A DNA stretch of 64,000 bases from Caprella mutica (taxonomy: Eukaryota > Arthropoda > Malacostraca > Amphipoda > Caprellidae): NCBI GenBank assembly GCA_947561585.1, contig CANNZV010002512.1, positions 1 through 64,000 of the forward strand, read 5' to 3'. Shown here in pieces: positions 25,930 to 37,700 of this stretch. Each line of letters begins with the position of its first letter. Position 1 is the first letter of the stretch. The notes beneath the pieces are model-generated. The model was not told the origin of the DNA and made no database searches. It saw only the letters and a program-made list of their open reading frames with translations. Both the position numbers and the translations under genes were made by a program.

Positions 25930-26490
25930 TAAGTTAGAATCAAAACTCTTATATTTCCAATTATTAATTTTCGTATGACCCCCGTAGTAATGATACTGCA
26001 GCAACTTATTAGTTTTCCCTTTCTATTACTGTTTCTTTGATTTTTCTTTTCTTTTCACCAACTTTATGAAGCGCTGTTGATAGAATTTAACCCATTTTGT
26101 GACACACGGACAGACAGACGCGGCTCTTTATAGATTAAATATTTAAAAAAATGAGCAACAAGGGAACAAGCAACATTTTCCAAGTTTATTTTCCAAATGT
26201 TTGACTGGGTTGAGTAGGATAAACTTTACTCTTTTCCCAACAGAACAAAATCACTAGGTGTAAGATTATGTGATTTTTGTGCCCACTAAGGGCTAATCCA
26301 CACCATCGGTCACGGTCCGGTCTCATCCTGGTGCATTCACATGTTCGGTTCGGTCACAGTCCGCTCACGCTCCGATCACGGTACAGTCAAAATATCTTTG
26401 GATTGGATCGTGACCGGAGCGTGACTGGAGCGTGACCTGACCGGCACTGCCAGTGTGGATGCTCTACGTGAAATGCATTAAAGAATATTG

Positions 26491-26538
26491 NNNNNNNNNN
26501 NNNNNNNNNNNNNNNNNNNNNNNNNNNNNNNNNNNNNN
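26491..26538. other. assembly gap (48 N)
   Basis: Unresolved bases inside an inverted-repeat element, typical of assembly failure across a hairpin. An open frame crossing it is meaningless. Confidence 0.99.
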
Positions 26539-26642
26539 CTAAGGGCTAAAAATATTCTCATCATTTCTCTATTTAGATATTTCAAAATTGTGTGTAGTGA
26601 AATTGTGAAAATAATATTCAAATGGTGTGGATTAGCCCTTAG
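26539..26642 (+). repeat. 104 bp MITE, CTAAGGGCT ends (copy 1)
   Basis: CTAAGGGCTAAAAATATTCTC at the left and GGTGTGGATTAGCCCTTAG at the right. Its ~72 bp core (GATATTTCAAAATTGTGTGT) recurs inverted at 27434-27505 and 23792-23864, the last inside the PIF-like element. Confidence 0.65.
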
Positions 26643-26644
26643 GG

Positions 26645-27080
26645 CTATCGATAGTTGCGCGTTCGAATGATAAGATTATTTTAGCTCACGCATCTAATTA
26701 GCAAATTTTATCGCATTTATCGATCAATAGCGCACCTATCAATCGATTTCTGCGCGTTCGAATAGAATGATAGGTAATTTTTTAGTTTATGCATTTAATT
26801 GTCTTGATTTTAATGGAAAGATATTGTCTTTTTAAACAAAAAAATTGTTACATTCCATCGGGTAACCATCAATCGATTGATGATTACCCTATGAAATGTA
26901 ACAATTAGATATATAAATTATAGAAATCCATATCAATCGAACGCGCAACAGTCGGTTGATGGTATCCCTATTAAATATACTATTTAGATGCCAAAACTAA
27001 ATGCATTCTTTATCATTCGAACGTGCAGCAATCGATCGTTGATTGCGCTATCGGTTGATGGCTGCGCTAACGATAGATCA
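26645..27080. repeat. foldback with central 64 bp hairpin
   Basis: GCGCGTTCGAATGATAAG near 26656 is mirrored by TTATCATTCGAACGTGCA near 27010. The centre (26843-26906) is a near-perfect palindrome, AATTGTTACAT to ATGTAACAATT. Words with ATCGAT are repeated throughout. Confidence 0.6.
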
Positions 27081-27412
27081 ACAATTTATGAAGCGAAATC
27101 AGTCGATATTGCTGCGAAAATAATAGAAAAAATTATTTTTGCCATCTATTAGATGAGGATACAACGAGTAGATATCCTTCGCACTTCCTGTCTTTTAGCA
27201 TAGGATGAACTCAAAATATCTACTTTTTTGTTTTCTATCATCCTGTTCATCAATCAAGCGTAATGATAATCAGTGCAATATCAGATGATACGGAAGGGAC
27301 GGGAGCGAGAGCGGACCGTGACCGGACCGAACATGTGTATGCACAAGGATGAGACCGGACCGTGACTGGAGCGAGAGCGGAGCGTGACCGGAGCGATGGT
27401 GTGGATCAGCCC

Positions 27413-27515
27413 TTAGCGCTACTCCACACCATTTGAATATTATTTTCACAATTTCACTACACACAATTTTGAAATATCTAAATAGAGAAATGATGAGAAT
27501 ATTTTTAGCCCTTAT
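27413..27515 (-). repeat. 104 bp MITE, CTAAGGGCT ends (copy 2, inverted)
   Basis: Inverted copy of 26539-26642, from TTAGCGCTACTCCACACC to TTTTTAGCCCTTA. It abuts both the CTAAGGGCT element and the CCCAGGGAG foldback, so three elements meet within about 5 bp. Confidence 0.6.
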
Positions 27516-27516
27516 G

Positions 27517-29047
27517 CCCAGGGAGAATATTATGGTGGGGTCATAGAAGATTATAGTGGACAGACATTATGGGGGGCTGGATCTTACGTAATTATCGATA
27601 ATATTCGATAAATATCATCCATTGGCAAAACATCCTATAAACATCTATAATCACCGTAATATTTCCCAACCATGATGTATGGTAGATTATATCAACCAAA
27701 ATCTCCGAATATTTTCTGATTATGTTCCTTATATGAACTTCTATGAATGAACCATCTTAAATCTACGAAGATTTTCTGATAATAATCCTACTATGAATTT
27801 GAATGGCTGTAACATCTTAAATCTGCGGAGATTTTATGATAATATTCTTTATATAAACTTCTATGACTGATCCATCCTAAATCTTCGAAGATTTTCTGAT
27901 TATATTACTTATATAAACTTCTATGACTGAACCATCTTAAATCTCCGAAAATTTTCTGATGGTATTTCTTATATGAACTTCTATGATTGAGCCATCTTAA
28001 ATCTCCGAAGATTTTCTGATGGTATTTCTTATATGAACTTCTATGACTGAACCATCTTAAATTTTCGAAGATTATCTGAAGATATTCCTTTTATGAACTT
28101 CTATGACTGATACATCTTAAATCTCCGAAGATTTTCTGATGGTATTTCTTATATGAACTTCTATGATTGAACCATCTTAAATCTCCGAAGATTTTCTGAT
28201 TGTATTTCTTATATGAACTTCTATGACTGAACCATCTTAAATCTCCGAAGATTTTCTGATGGTATTTCTTATATCAACTTCTATGACTGAACCATCTTAA
28301 ATCTCCGAAAATTTTCTGATTGTATTTCTTATATGAACTTCTATGATTGAACCATCTTAAATCTCCGAAGATTTTCTCATGGTATTTCTTATATGAACTT
28401 CTATGACTGAACCATCTTAAATCTTCGAAGATTTTCTGAAGATATTCCTTTTATGAACTCCTATGACTGATCCATCTTAAACCATCTGAAAATCTTCGAA
28501 GATTTAAGATGGTTCAATCATAGAAGTTCATATAAGAAATACCATCAGAAAATCTTCGAAGATTTAAGATGGTTCAACCATAGAAGTTCATATAAGAAAT
28601 AACATCAGAAAATCTTCGAAGACTTAAGATGGTTCAATCATAGAAGTTCATATAAGAAATACCATCAGAAAATCTTCGAAGATTTAAGATGGTTCAATCA
28701 TAGAAGTTCAAATGAGAAATACCATCAGAAAATCTTCGAAGATTTAAGATGTTACAGCCATTCAAATTCATAGTAGGATTATTGTCAGAAAATCTTCGTA
28801 GATTTAAGATGGTTCATTCATAGAAGTTCATATAAGGAACATTATCAGAGAATATTCGGATATTTTGGTTGATATAATCTACTATACATCATGGTTGGGA
28901 AATATTACGCTGATTATAGTTGTTTATAGGATGTTTTGCCCACGGATGATATATATCTAATATTATCTATAATCACGTAAGAACTAGCCCCCCATAATGT
29001 CTGTACACTGTAATCTTCTTTGACCCCACCATAATATTCTCCCTGGG
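27517..29047. mobile_element. foldback element with tandem-repeat arms, CCCAGGGAGAA ends
   Basis: The outer ends CCCAGGGAGAATATTATGG and its mirror at 29047 are extended by ~90 bp of matching sequence. Inside each arm is a tandem array of a 60 bp unit (ACCATCTTAAATCTCCGAAG core): about 13 units forward in the left arm, about 6 inverted in the right. The turn is near 28480. This is the foldback (Galileo/FB-type) architecture. There is no coding sequence and no clear target duplication. Confidence 0.85.
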
Positions 29048-29049
29048 AA

Positions 29050-29201
29050 CGATATCGAGGGAATATTCCATGAATTAGTGAAAATTAGTTGATCCCTATC
29101 GATATCGAGGGAATAATCCAAGAATTACTGAAAATTTGTTGATCCCCTAAGGATATCGAGGGAATATTCTAGGAATTAGTGAAAAATAGTTGATCCCCTA
29201 A
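29050..29201 (+). repeat. 3 x ~51 bp tandem repeat
   Basis: Three copies of a unit starting GATATCGAGGGAATA and ending GTTGATCCCCTAA, directly beside the foldback terminus. Confidence 0.85.
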
Positions 29202-29340
29202 AAGTTATACAAGAAACTATTATAAAAGAAAAAAAGAAATAATCTATGAAATATGAAAGCTATTTTTATCGATGATAACCTAAAGATAAACTTGAGTTAT
29301 CATATTGCATAAAGTTCATTAAAAATCCTACTTCTACTGT

Positions 29341-29426
29341 GTCCAGGATGGTCGAGTGGTTAGCGTCGTAAGCAGAAGTCAACAAGGTGCTGGTTCGAGA
29401 CCCGGAAGCATCTCTTCATTTTTTTT
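29341..29426 (+). ncRNA. tRNA-derived Pol III unit (tRNA pseudogene or SINE head)
   Basis: TGGTCGAGTGG (29349-29359) fits the A box and GGTTCGAGACC (29392-29402) the B box. Spacing is about 32 bp, and eight T follow at 29419-29426 as a Pol III stop. The 5' sequence GTCCAGGATGGTCGAGTGG resembles tRNA-Leu/Ser. The T-stem has mismatches and the acceptor strands do not pair, so a functional tRNA is unlikely. Confidence 0.6.
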
Positions 29427-29539
29427 CTCCATTTATTTCCATTTAATTTGTATATAACACTATGTATCATTCAACTAATTCATGTAAAGTCAAACGTACA
29501 CGTACAAATGCAGTATATGCTAGGAAATATTAATTTTGG

Positions 29540-30016
29540 TATTCATCTAGGATTATGGGTGAAATCATCTGATAGTATAGGAGATTCCCCCCTTTAATTA
29601 TAGGAGTGAACATGGTAGAAAACTTGGACATAAGCACCCCCAATTCTCTTCTATGATTATGGTAGAAAGATTCCTTTAATCTCCCAAAATCTTCTATGAT
29701 TATGGGTGAAATCATCTCATAGTATAGGAGATTCCCCATTTTAATTATAGGAGTGAACATGGTAGAAAACTTGGACATAAGCACCCCCAATTCTCTTCTA
29801 TGATTATGGTAGAAAGACTCCTTTAATCTCCCAAAATCTTCAATGATTATGGATGAAATCATCTGATGGTATAGGAGATTCCCCCTTTAATTATAGGAGT
29901 GAACATGGTGGAAAACTTGGACATAAGCACCCCCAATTCTCTTCTATGATTATGGTAGAAATGCTCCTTTAATCTCCCAAAATCTTCTATGTCCCCCCTA
30001 TAATTTTCTCCCTGGG
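29540..30016. repeat. solo end of CCCAGGGAGAA family: 3 x ~146 bp tandem units
   Basis: Three head-to-tail copies of a ~146 bp unit (TATAGGAGATTCCCC; GTAGAAAACTTGGACATAAG; AATCTCCCAAAATCTTC) run to the terminus ATTTTCTCCCTGGG at 30016, the same end as the foldback at 27517. No mirrored left end exists here. Open frames through it are incidental. Confidence 0.75.
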
Positions 30017-31704
30017 TGGTCGAGAGATTTGTAAATTCTTTTCAAGTAGTAAAGGAATTAGCGAAAAAAATATCACTCGATAAAAATTACATAATTTTTA
30101 TTTGAAATTAAAATTGAAGGTGAAGAAATTTGGTCAAATTCATTAAAATCATTTAAATTATTTTAGACATCATAAAATATATAATTTAAAGCAAGACATC
30201 AAATGAAATATAGGTTATTTGGGAGTTGTAGGATCTTGTTCTATGATTTTAAAAATATGCACATGATTAAATTTCAATTTGATAGTTGAAAGACATTCTC
30301 TTTTCTATTTTAAAACAAGTCTTTACTTTTAAAACATTACTTCTTGCAACGATAATCGAAAATTTCTGTTAATTTTCCACCTGCCATGTAAGTAACTTCT
30401 TTGAAAGTCTGAAAGTTTTGCCATGTTTATTAGGATATGACCATTTTTAAATATCTTAAAAAATACAACTATATTAAACAAAATATGTAATTCTTATAAC
30501 AAAAATGATCATCTTAAATCAACAAAAATAAACATCTTAAATAAACAAAAAATAAAACAGAAAAATATAAATCTTTGCTTGCCAATAATAAGTTCAAAGG
30601 TGACGATGCCATAAATGATAGAATGGGGTGTCAACTCTATCAAAAGTCACGAGGTTTCACCCTCTTTCAAGTACATCTGTAATAGAAGCGGAATAATTAA
30701 GGAAATTAGTTCAAAAAAGTAGAATGCATTAAATATTGTAATTTTTAAATCCAAACAGTTAATAGAATGAAATGAAAAGGAACTGAACTAAAAAACTTCC
30801 AAGCCACAGTAAACATCAAATAGGAGTTTTTTTTAGAAAACATAAGTTTCATTAAGCATCCAATAGATCTTGTAATAGATATAAAGAAAGTATCTAGAAA
30901 ATGAATGCTGTCAACAATAGCAGGTTCATACAGATTATTACTTTTTGACATCAAATTTAAAAAGAATAATAAATGAATAATGAAGAATTATATAATAAAC
31001 CATAAGATATAGAGCTCTAATAGAAAGATGGTATCAACATTCAATAGTTGGTCATAAAATTCATTGTCTAGTCTATGCTTATTAACTCTTGTTCTTGACC
31101 ATCGAAAACTTGAATCTCAAAAAAATTTCAACATTGAGAGTTTTGTAACACTTTGAATAATGTGAAAATTTGGTTGAGTTTAAATCTATTCTATCAGAAC
31201 TGCTTACATATGAGGTTATGTTCGAGAACCCACTTCAACATGGCTTTGATAGTTACAGGACACATAAACACTAGTTTCAGTCTAAAGTCCCACCATGAAG
31301 GTGGGACTACCTATAGTAGGAAAGAACCATATATCAACTTATTTCTGACACATCTTATTAGCAGCTAAGACAGGAAAATAAGAAAAGTATCTCCTATAAC
31401 ATTAATCTCCACTAAAGTCCCAGAGTCTCTATAGAGTCTAGAATCCAGACTCTAGGTATTTAGAGTATCAATGTGTGTACTAGTTCGTAATTTTGGCAGC
31501 AAATTGAAATTATTTTAATATGTGTTTCTAATATGTGAAACCAATTCTCTCTCATTTGTTGTTTCAAAATTTATAACTAAAATATCGTCATTTAATACAA
31601 TTTCCAACTCTATAATTTTGGAAGAGGTTGATTAGTATACTGGCATAAATTTAATTAAGTTGAACCAACCTTCATCTTGATTGACTTAGCTGCAAATTTT
31701 TTTT
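30017..31704. other. unassigned intergenic DNA downstream of the TRPA gene
   Basis: AT-rich with no exon or transposon recognised. A perfect short hairpin, AGTCCCACC/GGTGGGACT, is at about 31285-31308. Confidence 0.4.
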
Positions 31705-31752
31705 TTACTCTTTTGATTTCTCATCCTTCAGCTGCGATTTCACCAATAGCAG
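31705..31752 (-). CDS. TRPA exon 10 (terminal)
   Basis: Encodes LLLVKSQLKDEKSKE then TAA. The acceptor is TTTCTAAG. It is nearly identical to the first half of exon 9, reflecting the local tandem duplication. Confidence 0.8.
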   Translation of the reverse strand: MLLVKSQLKDEKSKE

Positions 31753-34700
31753 CTTAGAAAGAGATAGATTAGAAAATATTAATTAGGTAGGAGGAATATA
31801 TAAAATACATCCAGAACGTGAAACTTGCTTTAGTTTCACTTACCATTTCATTTACGAAGTCTTTCTGGATCTCCTCATACTTTGATTTCTCATCCTTCAG
31901 ATGCGATTTCACCAACAGCAGCTGAGAAAGAGATAGATTAGAAAATATTAATTAGGTTGGAGGAATGTATACCTAAAATGCACCCAGAACGGTAAACTAG
32001 CTTTAGTTTCACTTACCATTTCATTTGCGAAGTCTTTCTGGATATCCTCAGAGAAATTTCTAATGTCTTGTTTTTTCGTTTGGTGTTTGTCATGATAGAA
32101 TGTTCTGAAATGATGGTTAACGCTCTCAAAAACTATTTTAGTGTCAGATTTATGAATCAGAATTATTACTGTTTTTTCCTACCTCAGAATAGAAAGAGTC
32201 GAATCATTTAGAAAACACTTCTTTTCTTCTTCCTTGTAGTGATAAGTCATAAAATTAAATGTATCTGTTTTGTTTATCCTAACAATCAGTGACCGATCTT
32301 TCGATTTCAGGACATGATTCACCTTCAGAAAATGTCGCAAGAATCTCTGTTGAAGAGATATTTTACAGACAAAGTTATATTCACAATAAAAATAAAAATT
32401 TAAAAGAACAATAGCTAAACGATTATTCACCTCAATCCTTTTTCCGAACATTTTATACGATTTTTCTACAAGTTCGATGTCTAACATCCTAGCCTTCATT
32501 GCATTCAGGACCATTTCTTCTTTAATCGCCTGTAAAAATACAATTCAAATTATCAAGAACTAACATATGGTGAGAGAAGAGAGATGCTATACATATTATC
32601 AATAACGTTGACCGTCAATCCAATCTTAAATATTGTGCTAAAATTCAATGAATTTGATATATAAGCTGTAAGACAAACAAGTTGGCGATTAGTTGGCAAT
32701 AGTAGTTATAGACATATAGTTAATTAACAAAAAATATGTTTTTAAGAACCTACTTAATTAAGAACCCAATTTATTATATAGTTATATCAATTTTTAACAT
32801 GAATTTAAAGATATGTTATCTCTGTAATATCAAATTTTCTATGTTTAAATCTATTACAGATGCGAGTCAGTTTGTTTACGATCTGGACGTACACATGAAG
32901 GATGGGTTCAGGAGATCACATCATCAAATTTAAGTTTACTATAAATACATACCGAGACTATATTAATTGTACTCTTCTTTAGAATATATAGAATAGATTT
33001 AACAGTATAATGGGACGTCATTAAGACAACAAAAGTAAAATAAAGCAGATGGACAAACAATTTACATATAAGAATAACTAATAAGCCTAAAATCTTCACT
33101 CATTTAAATCTTTAAATTTAATTTGATTTAAGTGTAGTCATGACAATTTCACTTAACACCTTGATTGTCACTATTATATCTATCATTTGCTTTGTGTTTT
33201 GGCCTGAGTTGTATAGTAGTTACCTGGATATCACCAACAGCAATACCGGTGAGGACGCTCATCAATACCAGAAAAACGAGGAAGATGAAAACTAAGAACA
33301 TCAGGTTAGCTGAAAAAACAAATACAGTCTCGGACTCTTCTATGTTTTCAGAATAATCAGAGTAGTCAAATTCACCAGTGGCCATTACAAGACTTTTTGG
33401 GATGGATTGCAAGAAAAGGGTTGAAAAAGTTGTAGAGTTGCCGTTCGCCGCCTTTTGAAAAAGAATTATTATTGTGCGATAGATTATGATATTCAATTGA
33501 ACATGACAACTACAAATAATGCACTGCTAATTAGTTCGTCTGAATAATTGTTCTTAGATGGCTTCAAATTCCATAATCATTCATTTATCTAACAAATACG
33601 CACAATATAACCTGGACTCTTCTCGTAGACAGCTGCAAAGCCGAAACTGAAGGCGACGAACAAAATGGAAAGAGGAATGATCACTTTGAGAAATTTGATG
33701 GTTACACTCTTCATGAAGGTGATGTATCTCATAAACATTGGCAAGTTACCAATCAATCTCACAAACATGTACCTGGAAAAGATTAATATTTTATAGAATA
33801 TTGGAATTGGTAGATGCTTTTTAATCACATCCTTTTTGAATTACTTTATATATCTTTCATGTCATTCTTTTAAATTTATCGGCCTTTCTTAACTTTGTTC
33901 TTTGTTAACTTTGATTATTTTATGTACTTACGATGCAGAGAGCATAATCCAGGCACTCCAGTGGTTGGACGCCTCACCAGACATTGGGTAGAAAGTAATA
34001 GCACATACGCCCCCAATCATGAATACTTCAATGTAGTTCTCCAATTCATGAAAATATTTCTTTCCTCTTATTTTCAATTGAATAATCTCTTTCACAAATA
34101 TGTAGAAAGTTATACCAAATATTGTGTAGGCGAAAAAGATATCGGAGTCTTCATTACCGATCACATGGTTCAGCATCAAGAACAATATAATAAACCCGTA
34201 CATGGTAAGATCGAACACATAGCTGAACATGATGCTTCGCCATTTAGCATTTAGGAATACTTGAAGAAGGGGATGCTTAAAAGCGTCATGCAGTCTTCTC
34301 TCAAATCTAATTGCACTCAACAGTGAAATTTCATCGTGTTCTCCACTTCCTTCCGAACCGTAGGCTGTGTGAAAAAGAAATCTGTAATCGAGTTTCACGC
34401 GGTGTTTATCGGATCGGTAATCATCTTCAGAAACTCTTTTCTTTTTCGAGATTTTTGCTTCATCCTTATTTAGTTGGCCCCGATTTACATATTGGTTAAC
34501 CTTATCAGCCCAATAATCTCTGAATTTGGAGTTTTCTTTTCTTTGCTGCGTTGGTTTTGGGTCTACAGCTGTAATGCATTCATCAAAGGCGGCAATAAGT
34601 GTTTCTCCGGGAATACACTTCTTGACAGCAGTTTTATCCTTATTGCCAATGTAGCAACCATTAGCAATGAGAATAGCCATGATATCATAATTACCTAATT

Positions 34701-37700
34701 TAGCTGTGTTCTCAATAAATGATCCTTTTACTTTCGTAATGATTTTATCCTTGAATAATTTTCGAAGATAGTTTAGACTCTCGTCTTCTTTACCTTCATT
34801 AAAGTTATCTATAGCAATTTGAATGAATTTTTCCGACTGTTCATCGAGTATATTTTGGTACTCCTTGTACGCATTTTCATCAGTGGCTATAGCCTTCTGC
34901 ATAGAAGAAGCAAGAATCTCTGCAATTTTAACATCTTTTTCATCTAAGACTTTGTCAAGAGCTAATTTATAATCATTAGGGATTATATCTGCTCCATATT
35001 TATCAACTAGAGATTTTATCTCTTTTTCTTTACCTTTACTGATGACATAATTCAAAATAGGAACTAAATCTATGAAACCATTGATATCCAGCTTGATATC
35101 TTCTTTGTCTGGATTTATATTTTCTGTTTCCAATTTTTGCCATAGATGTTTAATATCGTCATATTTGTAGTTGCTTTTATTGAATGAATGGCTTTGGACA
35201 ACACTAGGTTCATTCTCTGCCGAAACCACTTCGCTCAAAATGTCCTCATCTGAAAACATAATACAGTAAAACTCCTGAGTTATGAAGTTTTTTTATGAAG
35301 CACCCGAGTAATGAAGGACCTGAATTATGAAAATATCCTGAGTTATGTAGTAGTTATCTTTGTTTAAATCATAGAGAACTATATTTCTTGAGGTATAACT
35401 ATACATTTTCCAAGTCAAGTTCTCAGAAGTGAAAAATGAATTGGCAGAATTGAAAATCATATTGCAGAAGTGAAAATGAAAAATGCAAGTATGACAAGCA
35501 ATTACAATATAGAAGTTTTTTTTATGAAAATTACAACTTCAATGCAATAGTGGGTTTTTGCAATCTTCTCCACCAGACTCTACCATATAATAAGATAATA
35601 CTCTATTATAGAATAGTACTCTATTATAGAATAATATTCTAATATAGGATAATACTATTATAGAATAATACTCTATTATAGAATAATACTCTATTATAGG
35701 ATAATACTATTATAGAATAATACTCTATTATAGAATAATACTCTATTATAGGATAATACTATTATAGAATAATACTCTATTATAGAATAATACTATTATA
35801 GAATAATACTCTATTATAGAATAATACTCTATTATAGGATAATACTATTATAGAATAATACTCTATTATAGAATAATACTCTATTATAGGATAATACTCT
35901 ATTATAGAATAATACTCTATTATAGAATAATACTCTATTATAGGATAATACTCTATTATAGGATAATACTATTATAGAATAATACTCTATTATAGGATAA
36001 TACTCTATTATAGGATAAGACTCTATTATAGGATAATACTCTATTATAGAATAATACTCTATTATAGAATAATACTCTATTATAGGATAATACTCTATTA
36101 TAGAATAATACTCTATTATAGAATAATACTCTATTATAGGATAATACTCTATTATAGAATGATACTCTATTATAGAATAATACTCTATTATAGGATAATA
36201 CTCTATTATAGAATAATACTCTATTATAGAATAATACTCTATTATAGAATAATACTCTATTATAGGATAATACTCTATTATAGAATAATACTCTATTATA
36301 GGATAATACTATTATAGAATAATACTCTATTATAGGATAATACTCTATTATAGGATAATACTCTATTATAGGATAATACTATTATAGAATAATACTCTAT
36401 TATAGGATAATACTCTATTATAGGATAATACTCTATTATAGGATAATACTCTATTATAGGATAATACTCTATTATAGGATAATACTCTATTATAGAATAA
36501 TACTCTATTATAGGATAATACTCTATTATAGGATAATACTATTATAGAATAATACTCTATTATAGAATAATACTCTATTATAGGATAATATACTCTATTA
36601 TAGGACAATGCCCAATTATAGGATGAGACCCAATAATAATTAAAGGCAAGGATGATTGATATCCAATTATAGGATACCACCTATATGTATATAGGTAATT
36701 GTGTTTTATCCTATAATGGAGTATTATAAATGAAAATGTAAATCAGGAAGGCAAAGATTTACTATAAAGTTAAGGCTATCAATAAATCGGATATATTGAG
36801 TATAAACTGTGTTTTCTTTATTACATATTTGAGATTTAAATGATGTGTTTTTTTGTTAATGATTTAAATTTAGGCATTAATTAGCCATGATATAAATTAA
36901 TTTTTTGTACAATAATGAGTAGTTATATTGATTTCCCACAACATTTACTTATTTGTTTAATTTCCTCAATTTTGTATAAGATTTAGTGCTCACAGCACAT
37001 TCATATAAGAATAATATTTGTCAGAGTTATCCCTCAATGACAAAAATTCTCTTTGATTTTAATCACAGAAAACTATCACTGCACACGAATTATGAAGTCG
37101 CTCTGAGTTATGAAGTAACCAATGCTTCATAACTCAGGAGTTTCACTGTAGTGAAAACATCTATTGCAAAACATTAATCTACGAGTGCTCGTGTTGATCT
37201 TTTAACGTTAACTTTTTAACGTATAGTACATTAATCACAAAAAACTGATTTGTAACCAGTTGCAAAATACAAAAATCCTCTATTATTGTGACTGACAGAA
37301 TCACGGACACTAACATAGACGAACAAAAACATGGATATAAAAGAACAGATCATAGTGCGGACGTTTGGAAGAAACGTTTCCTCTTTCGAATTTTAGTTGT
37401 TATAGATTTTTAATTTCTTCATAATCTCACCTTCCTCAATATTGTCGTTATTCGATTCAATCGATTCCTGGTCAATACCGATGATGGTGTGACTTATTTC
37501 GTCACTCTCTGAAAAAATATTATAATTAATGAAAAATAAATTTAAATTTTCACATAGTAAGATAAAGATATCATAGAAAATTAAATTTGGTTTTCTCGCT
37601 GGTACAAAATTCAATAGTCTTGAGTTCAAATTTATACCTAATTCAAATGGTTGTGAATTTCAAATTGACTATCAAAATGTTGGTGTCCTTCATTTCATGT

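Larger units (their letters stand above)
26286..27416. mobile_element. long inverted-repeat element, CTAAGGGCT ends, interrupted by assembly gap
   Basis: CTAAGGGCTAATCCACACC at the left mirrors GGTGTGGATCAGCCCTTAG at the right. GC-rich subterminal words (GACCGGAGCGTGAC-like) are repeated several times in each arm. Ends are GGG-type, so PIF/Harbinger origin is possible. The N run lies inside. Confidence 0.65.

Noticed and set aside
26488..26670. Open frame crossing the N gap
   Set aside because: Sixteen unknown residues and repeat DNA on both sides.
33895..34698. Plus-strand open frames across the TRPA region
   Set aside because: Antisense shadows of TRPA exon 3; no domain content.
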